A stretch of DNA of 64,000 bases from Hydrangea macrophylla. Taxonomy: Eukaryota; Streptophyta; Magnoliopsida; Cornales; Hydrangeaceae. The stretch is from the NCBI GenBank assembly GCA_033977485.1, contig CM066987.1, positions 51,835,033-51,899,032 of the forward strand. The letters run 5' to 3'. Position 1 is the first letter of the stretch, and each line of letters opens with the position of its first letter. Below, in pieces: positions 45,374-55,599 of this stretch. Both the position numbers and the translations under genes were made by a program. A model generated the notes under the pieces. The model searched no databases and was not told the origin of the DNA. It saw nothing but the letters and a program-made list of their open reading frames with translations.

Positions 45374-47460
45374 TCTATTATGGTTTTTTAAGGCCTAATT
45401 GAGATAATACATATATTTGGGTGTGAATATGTGTATACAATTTTGAGCCAAAAACTTTGATAAGTGATATTTTTATTCGAGTTTTCATTGAGATGATTCA
45501 AAGTTTTGGAGATAAGCTTTACTAGTTGTATATTTTATTTCTAATAAAGTACCCTCAATCTCTAAAAATAAATTTTTTTTTTGAGCATATTGAAGTTGAG
45601 GAATAGAGGAGGTTCTCAACCTCATGTTTTATCTCATTCAGCTACTTTAATTTTAGAATGCATGATAGATATCATGACATATTTTGTGTACTACAAAACT
45701 TTAAAAGAGCCTAGTGCTAAAAAGAATTGAAAAGTAATTTATGTACATTAATTTATAAAGAATGAGTTCCTATTTATTTAGAGGACACACTAATCTCTTG
45801 AGGATTTTTGGAGAGAAGTAATTCAAGATGATTTGGACTATATCATGTCTAATTGTAGTTGAAACTTGTGGATTTACTTCTAGAGTAATGGACTAGAAAT
45901 ATTTTCGATGGTTCATTGAAAAAATGTGAACCTACTTTAGTAGCGAAGTGTTTTTAACTAAAAGAAATATGTTGATTTTGGATACTTATTCTCATGTTTT
46001 ACATCCATTAAAATTCATTAGCTATTGATATGTATGAGTATATATTTATGAGATGGATGTTAAAACCATTTTGTATTAAATGGAGAATTAGAGGAGAAAT
46101 TTTATTCGGATAAACTGGTAGAGTTTTTAGATCTGAATAAGAGTAAAGTGTGAATACTTGTTTATTCCTTGTATAGATTTTAAATTTAGTAGCCAATTAG
46201 GGGAATGAAAATCTTGTTTAAACTATTGTTTCAAATAGTTTCAAAATTAATAAAAGTGAGATATGTTTATATCATAAACATAGTGATAGAGTATGTGTTA
46301 TGACATATTTACATGTAGAATTAATTTTGATATGAAAGATTTTGGTTGCAGTGAGGGTAATTTTAGAGATTAAAATTACAAGAGCTCCTGCTGGTATTTC
46401 TCTTGATCAATCTTATGAGGTTGAAAAGGGTTTTGAGTTAATAATTCTCTTTGTAAACCTTTTTAGACTCTTTTTGAGCCAAGTGTTATAAAATCTCCTT
46501 CAAATAAAATGATTTCAAATTATTTTATTTTGAAAACATGATATCAAGCTCTTTAGTCAATAATTGAAAAAGCATCAATTTGTTCCTAGGCTAATGTGTC
46601 CGAAGAACTATTTGTGGCTATGTTTATGAAAGTAAAGTTCATAACAAATTTTGGAGGATGGTTAATTAATTTGAGCGCTTGTAGGCATATGTGTAACAAC
46701 ACAATTGTTACAAGAAATACTCTTCAAGGGAAAATGAAGTGTTTTACTTGATGACTTGCTTAGTACCAATGTTTTGGTAACTTAGCTAGAGCTAAATATA
46801 CTCCTGTGAAGAAAACATTTTTTGAAAATGTTGTATATCCGGAGATAGTGAAGAAAATATTTTTGAAAATGTTGTATATCCGGAGATAATGAAGAACTTA
46901 TTTTTGAAAATGTATTGCATACTTCAAAATTTGAGAGAATTTAAATTTTGGTTTTCTCAAGGCCAGATTTTATGCAAATTTTTTTGAGAGGAAAGTATGT
47001 ATTTTCAAAAATCAGTGATGCAAATTGAATTTCGGATTCAGATAAGACGAATTCAATGAGTGAATTTATTTTTACACTTAGTGGAGGTGCAATATCTTAG
47101 AAGTCGTCCAAGAAAACTTGCATAGCTAAGTCAATGATGGAATATGAGGTTGTAGCTTTTGAGAAAGCTAGTTTTGAGGCTAAGTGGCTTAAAAGCTTCT
47201 TAGCAGATATTCCTATTTGGAATAAACATTGAGATAGCTAGGCTGTAAAAGGCTGAGCTATGAAAAAGTCCTATAAAGGCAAGAGTAGGCATATACGCCT
47301 AAGTCATAATATTGTGAGACAGCTGTTTGAGATAAAATTTTTCTCTTAATTTTGTAAGGCCAGAAGTGAGTTTGGCTGACACTTTAACAAAATCACTAGG
47401 GAGAAAACTAGTGTATGAAACATCGAGGGGAATGGGGCTTATGCCTATAACAAAAATCAA
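45374..47460 (+). pseudogene. Copia reverse transcriptase-RNase H (many stops)
   Basis: In shifting plus-strand frames the copia order is visible. WREVIQDDLDYIMSN (about 45805-45860) matches the start of the RT region. A degraded MDVKT-like block lies near 46060, then a 'CVMTYLHVE' block (about 46290-46320) where YVDD is expected, and FDMKDFG at 46328-46350. RNase H is the clearest: DKTNSMSEFIFTLSGGAIS (47040-47098), KSSKKTCIAKSMMEYEVVAF (47101-47160), AKWLKSFLADIPIW (47178-47219) and KSRHIRLSHNIVRQLF (47278-47330). No domain is intact. Confidence 0.8.
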
Positions 47461-47912
47461 CAATGATGGTAACCCAACCTATGTAATTGGAGAACCCAAG
47501 AAATAGGTTCATATGGGTAATAACAAGTCATTGGTTGATTTGAGATGCACCTTAACTTGATTATATTGTTGTCCATTCCTATGGTGTATAGTGCAATTGC
47601 AATGTGTAAAGGTTGAGTTAAACTCTTAATGAATTCCATAGTCCATATTATTTGGATGGTATGTTTAATTGCAATACATACTTGATGGATTCACCTATAT
47701 AAGTGTGAAAGTGGGCCGCTTTCTATGAAAATGTAGGTAAGTTTTCTAGAGCACTTATGAAAATTCAGGACTGGCGTAGGGCCTAGAGGTGCCACACCGA
47801 TTAGAGTTGCTCAGATTCTGAGGAATCAATGTAGGTATAAGACGACTGGTTTACGTTAAGGGATTCTGGTTCATAGAAATATTATTTCACCAAATTCCTG
47901 TAAGTCACTTCT

Positions 47913-50040
47913 TATAACACCCACATTTGTGTTATTTCATTTGCATTACATTGTCATGCATGATAATGTGATGTGGCGTGTCTTATGACACATGGTTGAG
48001 TGAGTTTTGACTCACGAGTTGATTTGGGTGTCTGTATTAGAGAACCCTTTGAAACTATTGTGATTGAGGATTTATTGTTTGTGAAGTATCTCCGATTATG
48101 AGACGGTCACTGTGGAACATTTTAAATGTTTATCTGGAACTAAATGTTTACCTGTGTATTGCAATATCTGTATTATTTTCTGGCCTAGAATATATTTCTG
48201 TCGTTAGATTTAGTATCCTAGTGAGGACGAATGAAAACGCTATTAATTTGGTAGACTAATTAGCAACTTCGGAAACGTCATGTAGAAATTCGCGTTTTAG
48301 CGACCAAACGAAACTTAGTCGAAAACTTTTATAATTTTGAAGTTTCACTCGTAAAGCTATGAATAAGCTGTATAGAAAGTTTTAGAGACTAATTAGGAGT
48401 TTTGGAAACTCGTGGGGAGGTAAACGTAATTCCCAAAAGAGTTGCCTATATATAGATAGAGATGGATCTTTAGATTTTTGTAAGTCTTAACCTAAGTTCA
48501 AGAAAGGAGGCCATAGGGAGATTTTGTTGCTTCGAGCTTTGCGACGCCAAACGATGACCTTCCGTCAGTCTAGTTTCTCCCAGATTTCATATTCGAGCTC
48601 CTCGAGGTAAGAGCTTCGTTTTGATACCTATTAGGGCCTGTTTGGCTAAGTTTTCTGAAAAGTTATTTTCTAGAATTTTTCATAAAAGTTGATAAATGGA
48701 ATTCTGATCCATAGGAATTGTACTAGACGGATTTCTGCACATTCTTTGTGCACGGGTTTTCTTCAGATTGAATTATAGGAGCGTTATTCGGAGGTGAGTG
48801 ATTCAACTATGTCTTTGGAATGATTTCTTGACATGCATTCATGTTTTGTGTGAATCGCATGTATTAATTCTTAGAGATATATTGTGTAGTTCATATTGGG
48901 CATTTATATTGATAAGTAGGCTCAATAGCACGGTGATATGTTTTGATTACCGCGAGCATGGTGATATGTATTTGAGCATGTTAAGTTGCTTATTTGGGTC
49001 AGAAGGAGCACGTGGTCACCGTGCCATTTTGTGAAGCCGATATAGGCATTAAGGTCGCACGATTGAAGAGAAGAATCGTGGGTCTTACCCTTTCGCGTGG
49101 ACTTATTGGCGAGGAGTCGCGGATTGGGAGTATGGACTGGCACGTGAGTCTCCGGCGACTAGTATGAATTGTAGAGATGTGAATGCGGACATGTTTATCA
49201 TTCATGTGCATATGTTGTTTTATTCACTAAGCATTAGCTTAAACAAATCGAAATATGTGTGGTTATTCAAATAACCATTTCAGGTGTAAATGCTGGCGAG
49301 GAATCGCAGAAGTAAGCACGAGGGTTGGGAGTTCGCTTGGGAGGCAACTTAAATGTTAACTTTGTAGTTTTGGGACAATAGGATGTTGTAATAAGACTTT
49401 TTATTGTTTTAACTTATGTTTAACTTCGTATGATAGAATGGATTTTAAAACGTTGTAATAGTTAGTAACATGTTGTAACTGTGCTTCGGTAATATGTTAA
49501 TACAGTTAGAATTGCTTTGGAGTACTTTCGGAAGTGTGTGTTTGATCGCCGTTCGAATTCAAAGCTTTTAAACTTAGAAAACTCTGCAGAATGTGTTGCT
49601 GCCATAAATCAGTTGACTGGTTGAGAAAACAGTCGACTGGAGCCTCTGTTTTCAGCAACTCTCTGCATTGTTTCATAGAGGATCAGTCGACTGGGTCCCC
49701 GACACAGTCGACTGGACCATGTTTTCAATTTAGATTTTTGTACTAGGCTGGACTTCAGTCGACCGGATCGTATCAGTCGACTGAAAATTTGAAGCCCCAG
49801 TCGACTGGGTGTAGAAAGTAGTCGACTGGATGGTGTTTTTAAACCCAACTTTCTGCTGGACCAGGATCAGTCGACTGGGTCTGAGGATCAGTCGACTGGA
49901 CTGCTAGTTTTCAAGAATGTGTTGTTTTATTCCGCTGCGTGTGTTCTTCAAACTAAATTTTGGGAACATTAATGAATTGGTTTAGCCTTGGTGGCATGCC
50001 ACGGGCTCCGGTTCCGCTATTGTGGGACCGGGCTGTGACA
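47913..50040 (+). mobile_element. Solo LTR B (Tekay-like), nested in the copia element
   Basis: Runs from TATAACACCC (probably a TG start changed by a G-to-A transition) to GGGCTGTGACA, 2128 bp, with a perfect 5-bp duplication CTTCT (47908-47912, 50041-50045). Homologous to solo LTR A but clearly diverged. Carries about ten CAGTCGACTGG copies at 49609-49900. Confidence 0.85.
49609..49900. repeat. CAGTCGACTGG palindrome array (about 10 copies)
   Basis: Copies or one-base variants near 49609, 49630, 49684, 49706, 49756, 49774, 49798, 49819, 49868 and 49888, with irregular 15-50 bp spacing. Located at about 80-93% of solo LTR B. Confidence 0.93.
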
Positions 50041-50138
50041 CTTCTTATATTCCTAGGGACTGGTTCATAGCCCTAAAGGCACCAGTTCTGATGCATTGAA
50101 TTCTCTTGCTCCATTCTTTTATTTGTTGTTTAAATTTT

Positions 50139-50154
50139 TGAAATAGGGGGGGAT
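50139..50154 (+). promoter_or_regulatory. Copia polypurine tract
   Basis: GAAATAGGGGGGGAT immediately before the 3' LTR, fixing plus-strand orientation. Confidence 0.8.
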
Positions 50155-50786
50155 TGTTGGAATTTTGAATTTCCTCTTATTTGGACATTGGATTTTTTAT
50201 TTCAAAAATACAAACAAAGTCATTTACATTGATATGACTAATATCCTGTATTAAAAATATGGCCGTTGGAGGCTATTAAATCTATTAACTCCTGTATTAA
50301 AAATATGGTCGTTGGAGGCTATTAAATCCTGTATTAAAAATATGGCCGTTGGAGGTTGTTAAATCTGTTTTTAATAAAATGGCCGTTGGGCTGCACATGT
50401 TTGATGGCACATTTTAATACATGTTGGGAGGTTACACTTCTCATTGTGTATCAATTTTTGTTCTATATATTAAGGACTCCTTTTCTCTTCCTAATACATA
50501 AAAAAAAAATTATGTTCTCATTTTCCTTTCTATTTTTCTTGTTCTTCTAAGTTTTTTGCAAAATTCTTTATGGAGTTTGGAGCTATTCTGAGCGCTCACA
50601 TAATCTTTCAATTCGTGTGCACGTTTGGAAGATCTGATTGCTGAATCCTGGAGAACATAGCGCTGAGACCTTCTGCATCGAGTCACTGACTCCGAGGGGC
50701 GGAATTGTTCTTAAGGACAGTGCTACCGTAGCACGCCTCAATCAAAAAAAAAAAAATCCTAGCAATATCCTTAATATTTTCCAACA
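50155..50786 (+). repeat. Copia 3' LTR
   Basis: 632 bp, near-identical to 41411-42039, including the internal ATTAAAAATATGGCCGTTGG tandem repeats (about 50249-50390) and the TATATATTAA box near 50465. The close match suggests a fairly recent insertion, although the internal coding region is badly decayed. Confidence 0.92.
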
Positions 50787-50791
50787 CTGTA

Positions 50792-51418
50792 AATCTACTA
50801 AACTATAAAATTTACTAGAACTAAGTGAGCCATAGCTCAAGTAGAAAAAAGCTTTGTATTTAAGCTCCCTCTAAGTTATTGGTTCGATTTTCGAACCTCC
50901 CTCCCCCGTCATCATACTCAAGTCAGGGCTGTTTAGGAATGTTTGGATTAGAATCATGTTAAAACTCAATCTCACTTTAATTTGGTTTCCTTATGCTGTT
51001 TTGAAAAATTAAAGAAAAGTTATTGTAAAACTTTAAATCTAAAAATGAGTCAAATATAATACAAATAAAATTACACAGACACAAAAATTGTTTCAAACAC
51101 AAGAACTAGTTCTTATACTATCCAAGAACTTCATATTCTTCGAGCTTAGAGTTCACACATATATTTCTATACTATATATATATATATACTATAAAAGAGC
51201 CTAAAATAGAATATTCTCTAAATGTCAAATTAATTTGGACTTAATGGTTATTTTGAGTTTATAATTTGGTTGTTTGGTAATTTCACATCACATCTATCTA
51301 CCTCAAGTTACTATAAATAGTAACTTGAGTCTTATTTGGCCAAGTTTATTTGAGATTTAAGGCATCTTTCAAGGAACCTTTACCTTTTGTTATTATCCTT
51401 GTGTGCATGTGTATACAT
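50792..51418. other. Intergenic, nothing recognised
   Basis: AT-rich, with an (AT)n tract around 51175-51188. No coding signal. Confidence 0.45.
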
Positions 51419-51427
51419 ATACTATTA

Positions 51428-52255
51428 GGAAAATTCTATCCACACCCACCTATTGTATTCTCTACACCCACCACTTTGATTTAAATTAAAACAAAGTGCT
51501 CTTTACCATTCTTCCTTAAATAACCTTAACCCTAATACCTCTCTCAATTTTTTTTATTACTCTGCACACCCTCCATCCACTCCCTCACTTTCATCTCTGT
51601 TACAAGCAATCACCATATGTTTACATACATATAAACGTATTCAAATAGATATAGATCTGTGTGTTGTTATGTACATTTGATACATGGATGTGTATTAGTG
51701 TGTACACATCTGATTACGTTAGTATATATAGGTGTAATTATATATATATATTCTTATGTATAGATATGAGTATTGAAGATGTCCATGAGAAAAGTAGAGT
51801 ACGTAATTGTTTAAAATATAATCTTCAACTTTTGTTCTCTGGACTCTCACTTTCCTCCTCCTAAGGTAGTAAAGGAAATCAAAGAACTTGAAATTCTTAT
51901 CAAAATGTGTAATAATGAAACTTCAAATTCTTACCCAAATATTCCTAAAAAAAAAAACAAAAAAGAAAAGAACTTCAAATTAGATTGTCAGTTTAATTTT
52001 TGGTGAACTCCGTACTCTCTCTTGAAAAGAAATCGGTGACCACTGCAATTTGATTGTTTAGGAACTGAACAACTGATGTGAGCATTTTGATTGTTAGGAT
52101 AACATTTTCCTTTTTTCTTTTCTTTTCATTTTGTGTTTTCTTGAGAGAGTTAGGGTTTGTTGTGGAGGTGTGTGTAGAGGTATAATGGTAATAAAAGAAA
52201 TTCATTAAATGGTGGGTGTAAAGAGCAAAATATGTGGGTGTGAATAGAATTACCC
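51428..52255. mobile_element. MULE-type non-autonomous element
   Basis: Left GGAAAATTCTATCCACACCC and right inverse GGGTGTGAATAGAATTACCC, with further inner matches (CTACACCCACCA / TGGTGGGTGTAAAG). A perfect 9-bp duplication ATACTATTA flanks it (51419-51427, 52256-52264). 828 bp without transposase motif. Confidence 0.85.
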
Positions 52256-52319
52256 ATACTATTATATTATATATACATATACTATTTTTCTTGTATAATT
52301 AAAATTACTACTTTGCCTT

Positions 52320-53418
52320 TTGTAATTTGTTAAAGTTGAAAGTGTGTACAATTATAACTTGAATAACCAAATTGCCATTTTGTTAAATTGAATTACCAAA
52401 TTACCCTTTGCCTTTTATAAACTACTTGTTTGTATATATGTATACAAGCATTGGCCTATGCTATGCATGGGTATCATTGAATTTTATTATTATTTTTAAA
52501 AAATTTACTCAGGAAGTCTGAAAAGGGAAAGAAAGAAAGAAAGAATTAAATTAAAAAAAAACGTGCAAAAAATAAGATATATAGTGGGAGAGAGGCAGTT
52601 ATAGTGAGTGTGAGGGAAGTTACTACAAAACTGTAAGAGTGTAGCAGGCATGTATTTTTTTGTTTTGTTTTCTTTTCCTTTTTTTTAATATTATTTATTT
52701 TCAATATCTCTCTCTCTCTATATATATATACATACAGTTGTGTATCTATACTATACTATTGTGTAGTAATGCCACGTGGCATCCCAACAATACGGGAGTA
52801 TCACGTGGCACCTATATTGCTATTTATATATATATATATATAGATCTATAGATATACATAATATAATTTATTATTATTATTTACGTATTTAACGTATGTA
52901 CAATTATAAATTGAGTTACCAAATTACCATTTTTTTCCTTTTTGTAAATTACCCTTGTGTGTATAAATACACACACATATATATATATATATATTATTTT
53001 ATTATACTATTATTACATATATAAATTGAATTACCAAACTTTAATTTATGTATTTAAAGTGTATATAATTATAATTGAATTATCATATTACCGTCTTTTT
53101 GTAAACTACCCTTGTGTGCATAAATATACATATATTATTTTATTATATCATTATTTATATATATATATTGAATATATTATTATATACATAAAATTGAATA
53201 AAAGTGTGTGCAATTATAATTTTAATAACAAAATTACCCTTATGCTTTATGCAAATTTTTTTTTTGTTTCTATACCTTAAAGAAAATATCCTTAAAGTTT
53301 AATACATTTACAATTATGAATACCCTTTTATAAAATTGAATTACCAAAAACTTTTTTACATTCTGTAAATTACCAAAAACTTTTTTTACTTTTATAAAAT
53401 TGAATTACCAAAAACTTT
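52320..53418. repeat. Diverged AT-rich tandem repeat array
   Basis: Blocks with GTGT(G/A)(T/C)ACAATTATAA, then TTGAATTACCAAATTACC, then TTTTGTAAATTACCCTTGTGTG recur around 52340, 52895, 53010-53120 and 53205-53240. Shorter TTATAAAATTGAATTACCAA units lie at 53328-53418. (AT)n and (CT)n tracts are mixed in. The repeat abuts the truncated end of the PMD gene at about 53418. At 52770-52808 two ACGTGGCA words sit about 30 bp apart. Confidence 0.65.
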
Positions 53419-54124
53419 CCGTATCATCTGCCCCGATGCAGGCAGCAAGGAAGCCTCCAAAGGCTGTGATCGGCCTATGAGAAACGGCCCCATCCCTGAC
53501 AATTTCCTGTTGTGGATAGGCAAAGCTGGCTGTCCCAACGTCAAGCCCGGGAATGATTTCTGGGCCGTGGGGATGAAGGCCGAGCAGGTAGCTGATGTCT
53601 TTGACAGTGGGAGACATTGGTCCGCAACGGAAAAGAAAGCCATTGCAAGACGATGACCAGAATAGTAAAGCAGACTGAAGAAGAGGTCGGTCCATCTCGA
53701 TTCGAGACCGGCTGAGCATGATTGCATCGTAGCTGCCTGTTTGTTTCCAGACACCGGCCTTGGAGGCTGAAACCCTGGTAACCCATTTGTCCCAGTCAGC
53801 GGCAGGGGTCGGCCATCCTCGAATTGGCTGGTTGGCAGTCTGGACCTTGTGCCAGTGAGCAGGGACTTGTAGGAATTCTTCGTTTCCTACGGGAGAGAAG
53901 AAAGGAAGAAAAGCTGCCGGAGGGTGGCCAAGAAACGCGGCGCCTAAGCCTGGGGCAGCGGGAGAACCATCGGAAGAGCTGTAGGGGGTAAGGTACTCTG
54001 TGGATATGTCAGCGGCGTGAGCTTTGGCCATAGCCCTAACTTCTCTGCATCGATTTTGTGGTGGTGGAGCGTCTACGAAGGATTTCTTACTTTTTGTCGT
54101 AGCCGGAGTAGTCTTAGGAGCCAT
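53405..54124 (-). CDS. PMD (plant mobile domain) gene of a Tat-type element, 3'-truncated
   Basis: The minus-strand frame from ATG 54124 (MAPKTTPATTKSKKSF) is open for about 240 codons. The N-terminus is Lys/Ala/Pro-rich and disordered-looking, with AKAHAADISTEYLTPYSSS. The PMD region follows: GWPTPAADWDKWVTRVSA, TGSYDAIMLS, LLFWSSSCNGFLFRCGPMSP, and TVKDISYLLGLHPHGPEIIP. These align block for block with the antisense gene at 14535-17423, and here the frame has no stops. It ends where the AT-repeat array begins (about 53418), so the rest of the domain is missing. It lies antisense to and just upstream of a Tat-like LTR (54413-55528). An upstream ATG at 54280 is in frame, but the one at 54124 matches the relative's ATGGCT start and leaves the promoter-like word outside. 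Confidence 0.72.
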   Translation of the reverse strand: MAPKTTPATTKSKKSFVDAPPPQNRCREVRAMAKAHAADISTEYLTPYSSSDGSPAAPGLGAAFLGHPPAAFLPFFSPVGNEEFLQVPAHWHKVQTANQPIRGWPTPAADWDKWVTRVSASKAGVWKQTGSYDAIMLSRSRIEMDRPLLQSALLFWSSSCNGFLFRCGPMSPTVKDISYLLGLHPHGPEIIPGLDVGTASFAYPQQEIVRDGAVSHRPITAFGGFLAACIGADDTESFW

Positions 54125-54244
54125 CTGTGGAAAGAAATAGGTCGCCGGAAAGGATGGAGGTTCTAGAGAGAGAAGCTCTGTATTCTGCTTGAAGTGTAGA
54201 AAGAGTGAGAATGCCAATAGGTTGTAGGGAGTTTCGAAAGTTGG

Positions 54245-54254
54245 GCGATACTTA
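54245..54254 (-). promoter_or_regulatory. Putative antisense promoter (TATTTAAGTA)
   Basis: On the minus strand GATATTTAAGTATCGCC lies about 120 bp upstream of the PMD start at 54124. The ten bases TATTTAAGTA are identical to those before the antisense PMD gene at 14535. Confidence 0.45.
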
Positions 54255-54412
54255 AATATCACGACGCCATCATGGCGCATTAAATGTGGAGTGACTGGTG
54301 GGATTCTCCATAATCTGACAAGTTGCTGCGTGCTTGACGCGTGGCCAGTTTAAAATTCAAAACGTCACATCAATCAAGGCGGGATGTTTGATATGACCTT
54401 TTGGGGGGCAAT

Positions 54413-55528
54413 TGTTTGCACCCAAAAACCGTCAATGGGTTTTGAGTCCGATGTATGTTAGAGGAGAGGCCGGTGAATGACTTACCGGGCTCAAGTATAG
54501 ACATAAGACCAATGATTGGGTTAAGGCCGGTTGGTGTGACAAGTAGAGCCCGATGGGATATGGGATTGTGGTAAGGTTCATCGGGCTATTGGAAAACATA
54601 ACTTATCATGTTGAAAGCCCGATGGTGGAAAGCAGCAGCAGGATAACCAATCGGACAATGCGTAATGAAGATGAGAGATAAAGTCAGAATCTAAGTCCGA
54701 TTGGCTATGGGCGGTTGAATGAAAGATGATCGGGCATGGAAGCTGATTGAGCCCGGTTTATCTAGGAGGAGCAATGATGAGGCCGATTGATGAAAGGAAG
54801 GCGGTGCTGTTCACAGCTGGCAGGATGACATCACCTTCAAGAGTTTTAGAAACAGGAGTCCGTTTAGGAAAGGGATTGTTTGTTGCCAGCTGGATTGATG
54901 CGTCTGATCCCTAAATTAAAGGGATTGAGGCAATCAAGTTCTTGATAAGGAAGGAATCATTGATATAAAAGGATTTCTTCAATTAACCAATCAATTAACA
55001 GCTTGGGGCGTAAGATAAGGAATCATAGTCCAAATAGAAATCAACCTTGGCCGCTATAAATATTGAGGCAGGCCTTCCAAGCAAAGGACTCCGCGTCTCT
55101 TTCGAAAACAGCATACACAACAGCATTCAGCACTCAGCACATTCGAAGCATTCAGAGCACTTTCTTCAAGTCTTTGTTTTTTCTCAGCTTTAGTAGCAAT
55201 TAGGTCTGTCCTTTTTTGTTATTATTTTGCTTTCTTATGTTCTTTTGAATATCCAACCTTTTCTGGTGTGTTCTTAAGATCTGTTTTAATCTTTCCAAGC
55301 ATTTAATAAAAATCTGTTTTTATTAAACCGTTTGTGATTTTGTTTACCTGTTAGACTTTGACACTTTTTAGCTTGTGCGCTTCAGTACTGCTAAAGGACT
55401 TTTAGTGAGGGTACTTTCCTACTCACTACACACAATCACCCTTGTTTAGAAGTTAGATTCACCAAGCCTTGAGTATCACTCACTCAAGCAATATAGGAAA
55501 TTAGTTTGCACATACACACACCGAACCA
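54413..55528 (+). repeat. LTR of the Tat-type fragment
   Basis: Starts TGTTTGCACCC after a polypurine tract; the TGTTTG start resembles the large Tat element. A TATA box (GCTATAAATATTG, TATAAAT at 55055-55061) lies about 470 bp before the presumed end, and TTTAATAAAA at 55300-55309 could be the polyadenylation signal. The 3' end is placed at ACCGAACCA (55528) by its distance from the PBS and is uncertain by a few bases. In the first half, CCGAT(T/C)GG and CGGGC words recur. Confidence 0.65.
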
Positions 55529-55599
55529 CTGTTGGTTCTGGCACGCCCGAGCAAATTACAAGCAAACACTTTCTTGTATACATATATATATATATATAT

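Larger units (their letters stand above)
41411..50786 (+). mobile_element. Ty1/copia retrotransposon, decayed, with two nested solo LTRs
   Basis: LTRs at 41411-42039 and 50155-50786 start TGTTGGAATTTT and end TTTTCCAACA, with the 5-bp duplication CTGTA (41406-41410, 50787-50791). Solo LTRs at 43245-45373 and 47913-50040 are nested inside. Without them the element is about 5.1 kb, the usual copia size. The gag start and RT-RNase H remnants are on the plus strand. A GAAATAGGGGGGGA polypurine tract precedes the 3' LTR. No standard PBS follows the 5' LTR. Confidence 0.9.
53419..55560 (+). mobile_element. Fragment of a Tat-type retrotransposon (3' internal part, LTR, PBS)
   Basis: Left to right: antisense PMD gene, polypurine tract TTTTGGGGGGCAAT (54399-54412), LTR (54413 to about 55528), then CTGTTGGTTC and TGGCACGCCCG (55539-55549), the same first 11 bases as the PBS of the large Tat element. 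A PBS should follow a 5' LTR and a polypurine tract should precede a 3' LTR, so a single LTR carries both neighbours. No gag-pol remains. The ends are not bounded by a target duplication that I can see. Confidence 0.65.

Noticed and set aside
49609..49848. 79-codon minus-strand frame with repeating SSRL motif
   Set aside because: It is the translation of the CAGTCGACTGG array and has no support as a gene.
43245..50040. Solo LTRs A and B as the two LTRs of one element
   Set aside because: They have separate target duplications (TATAT/TCTAT and CTTCT), are well diverged, and the DNA between them is copia RT-RNase H continuous with the host element.
53541..53786. Second minus-strand frame overlapping the PMD gene
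   Set aside because: It is an alternative frame of the PMD coding sequence without its motifs.
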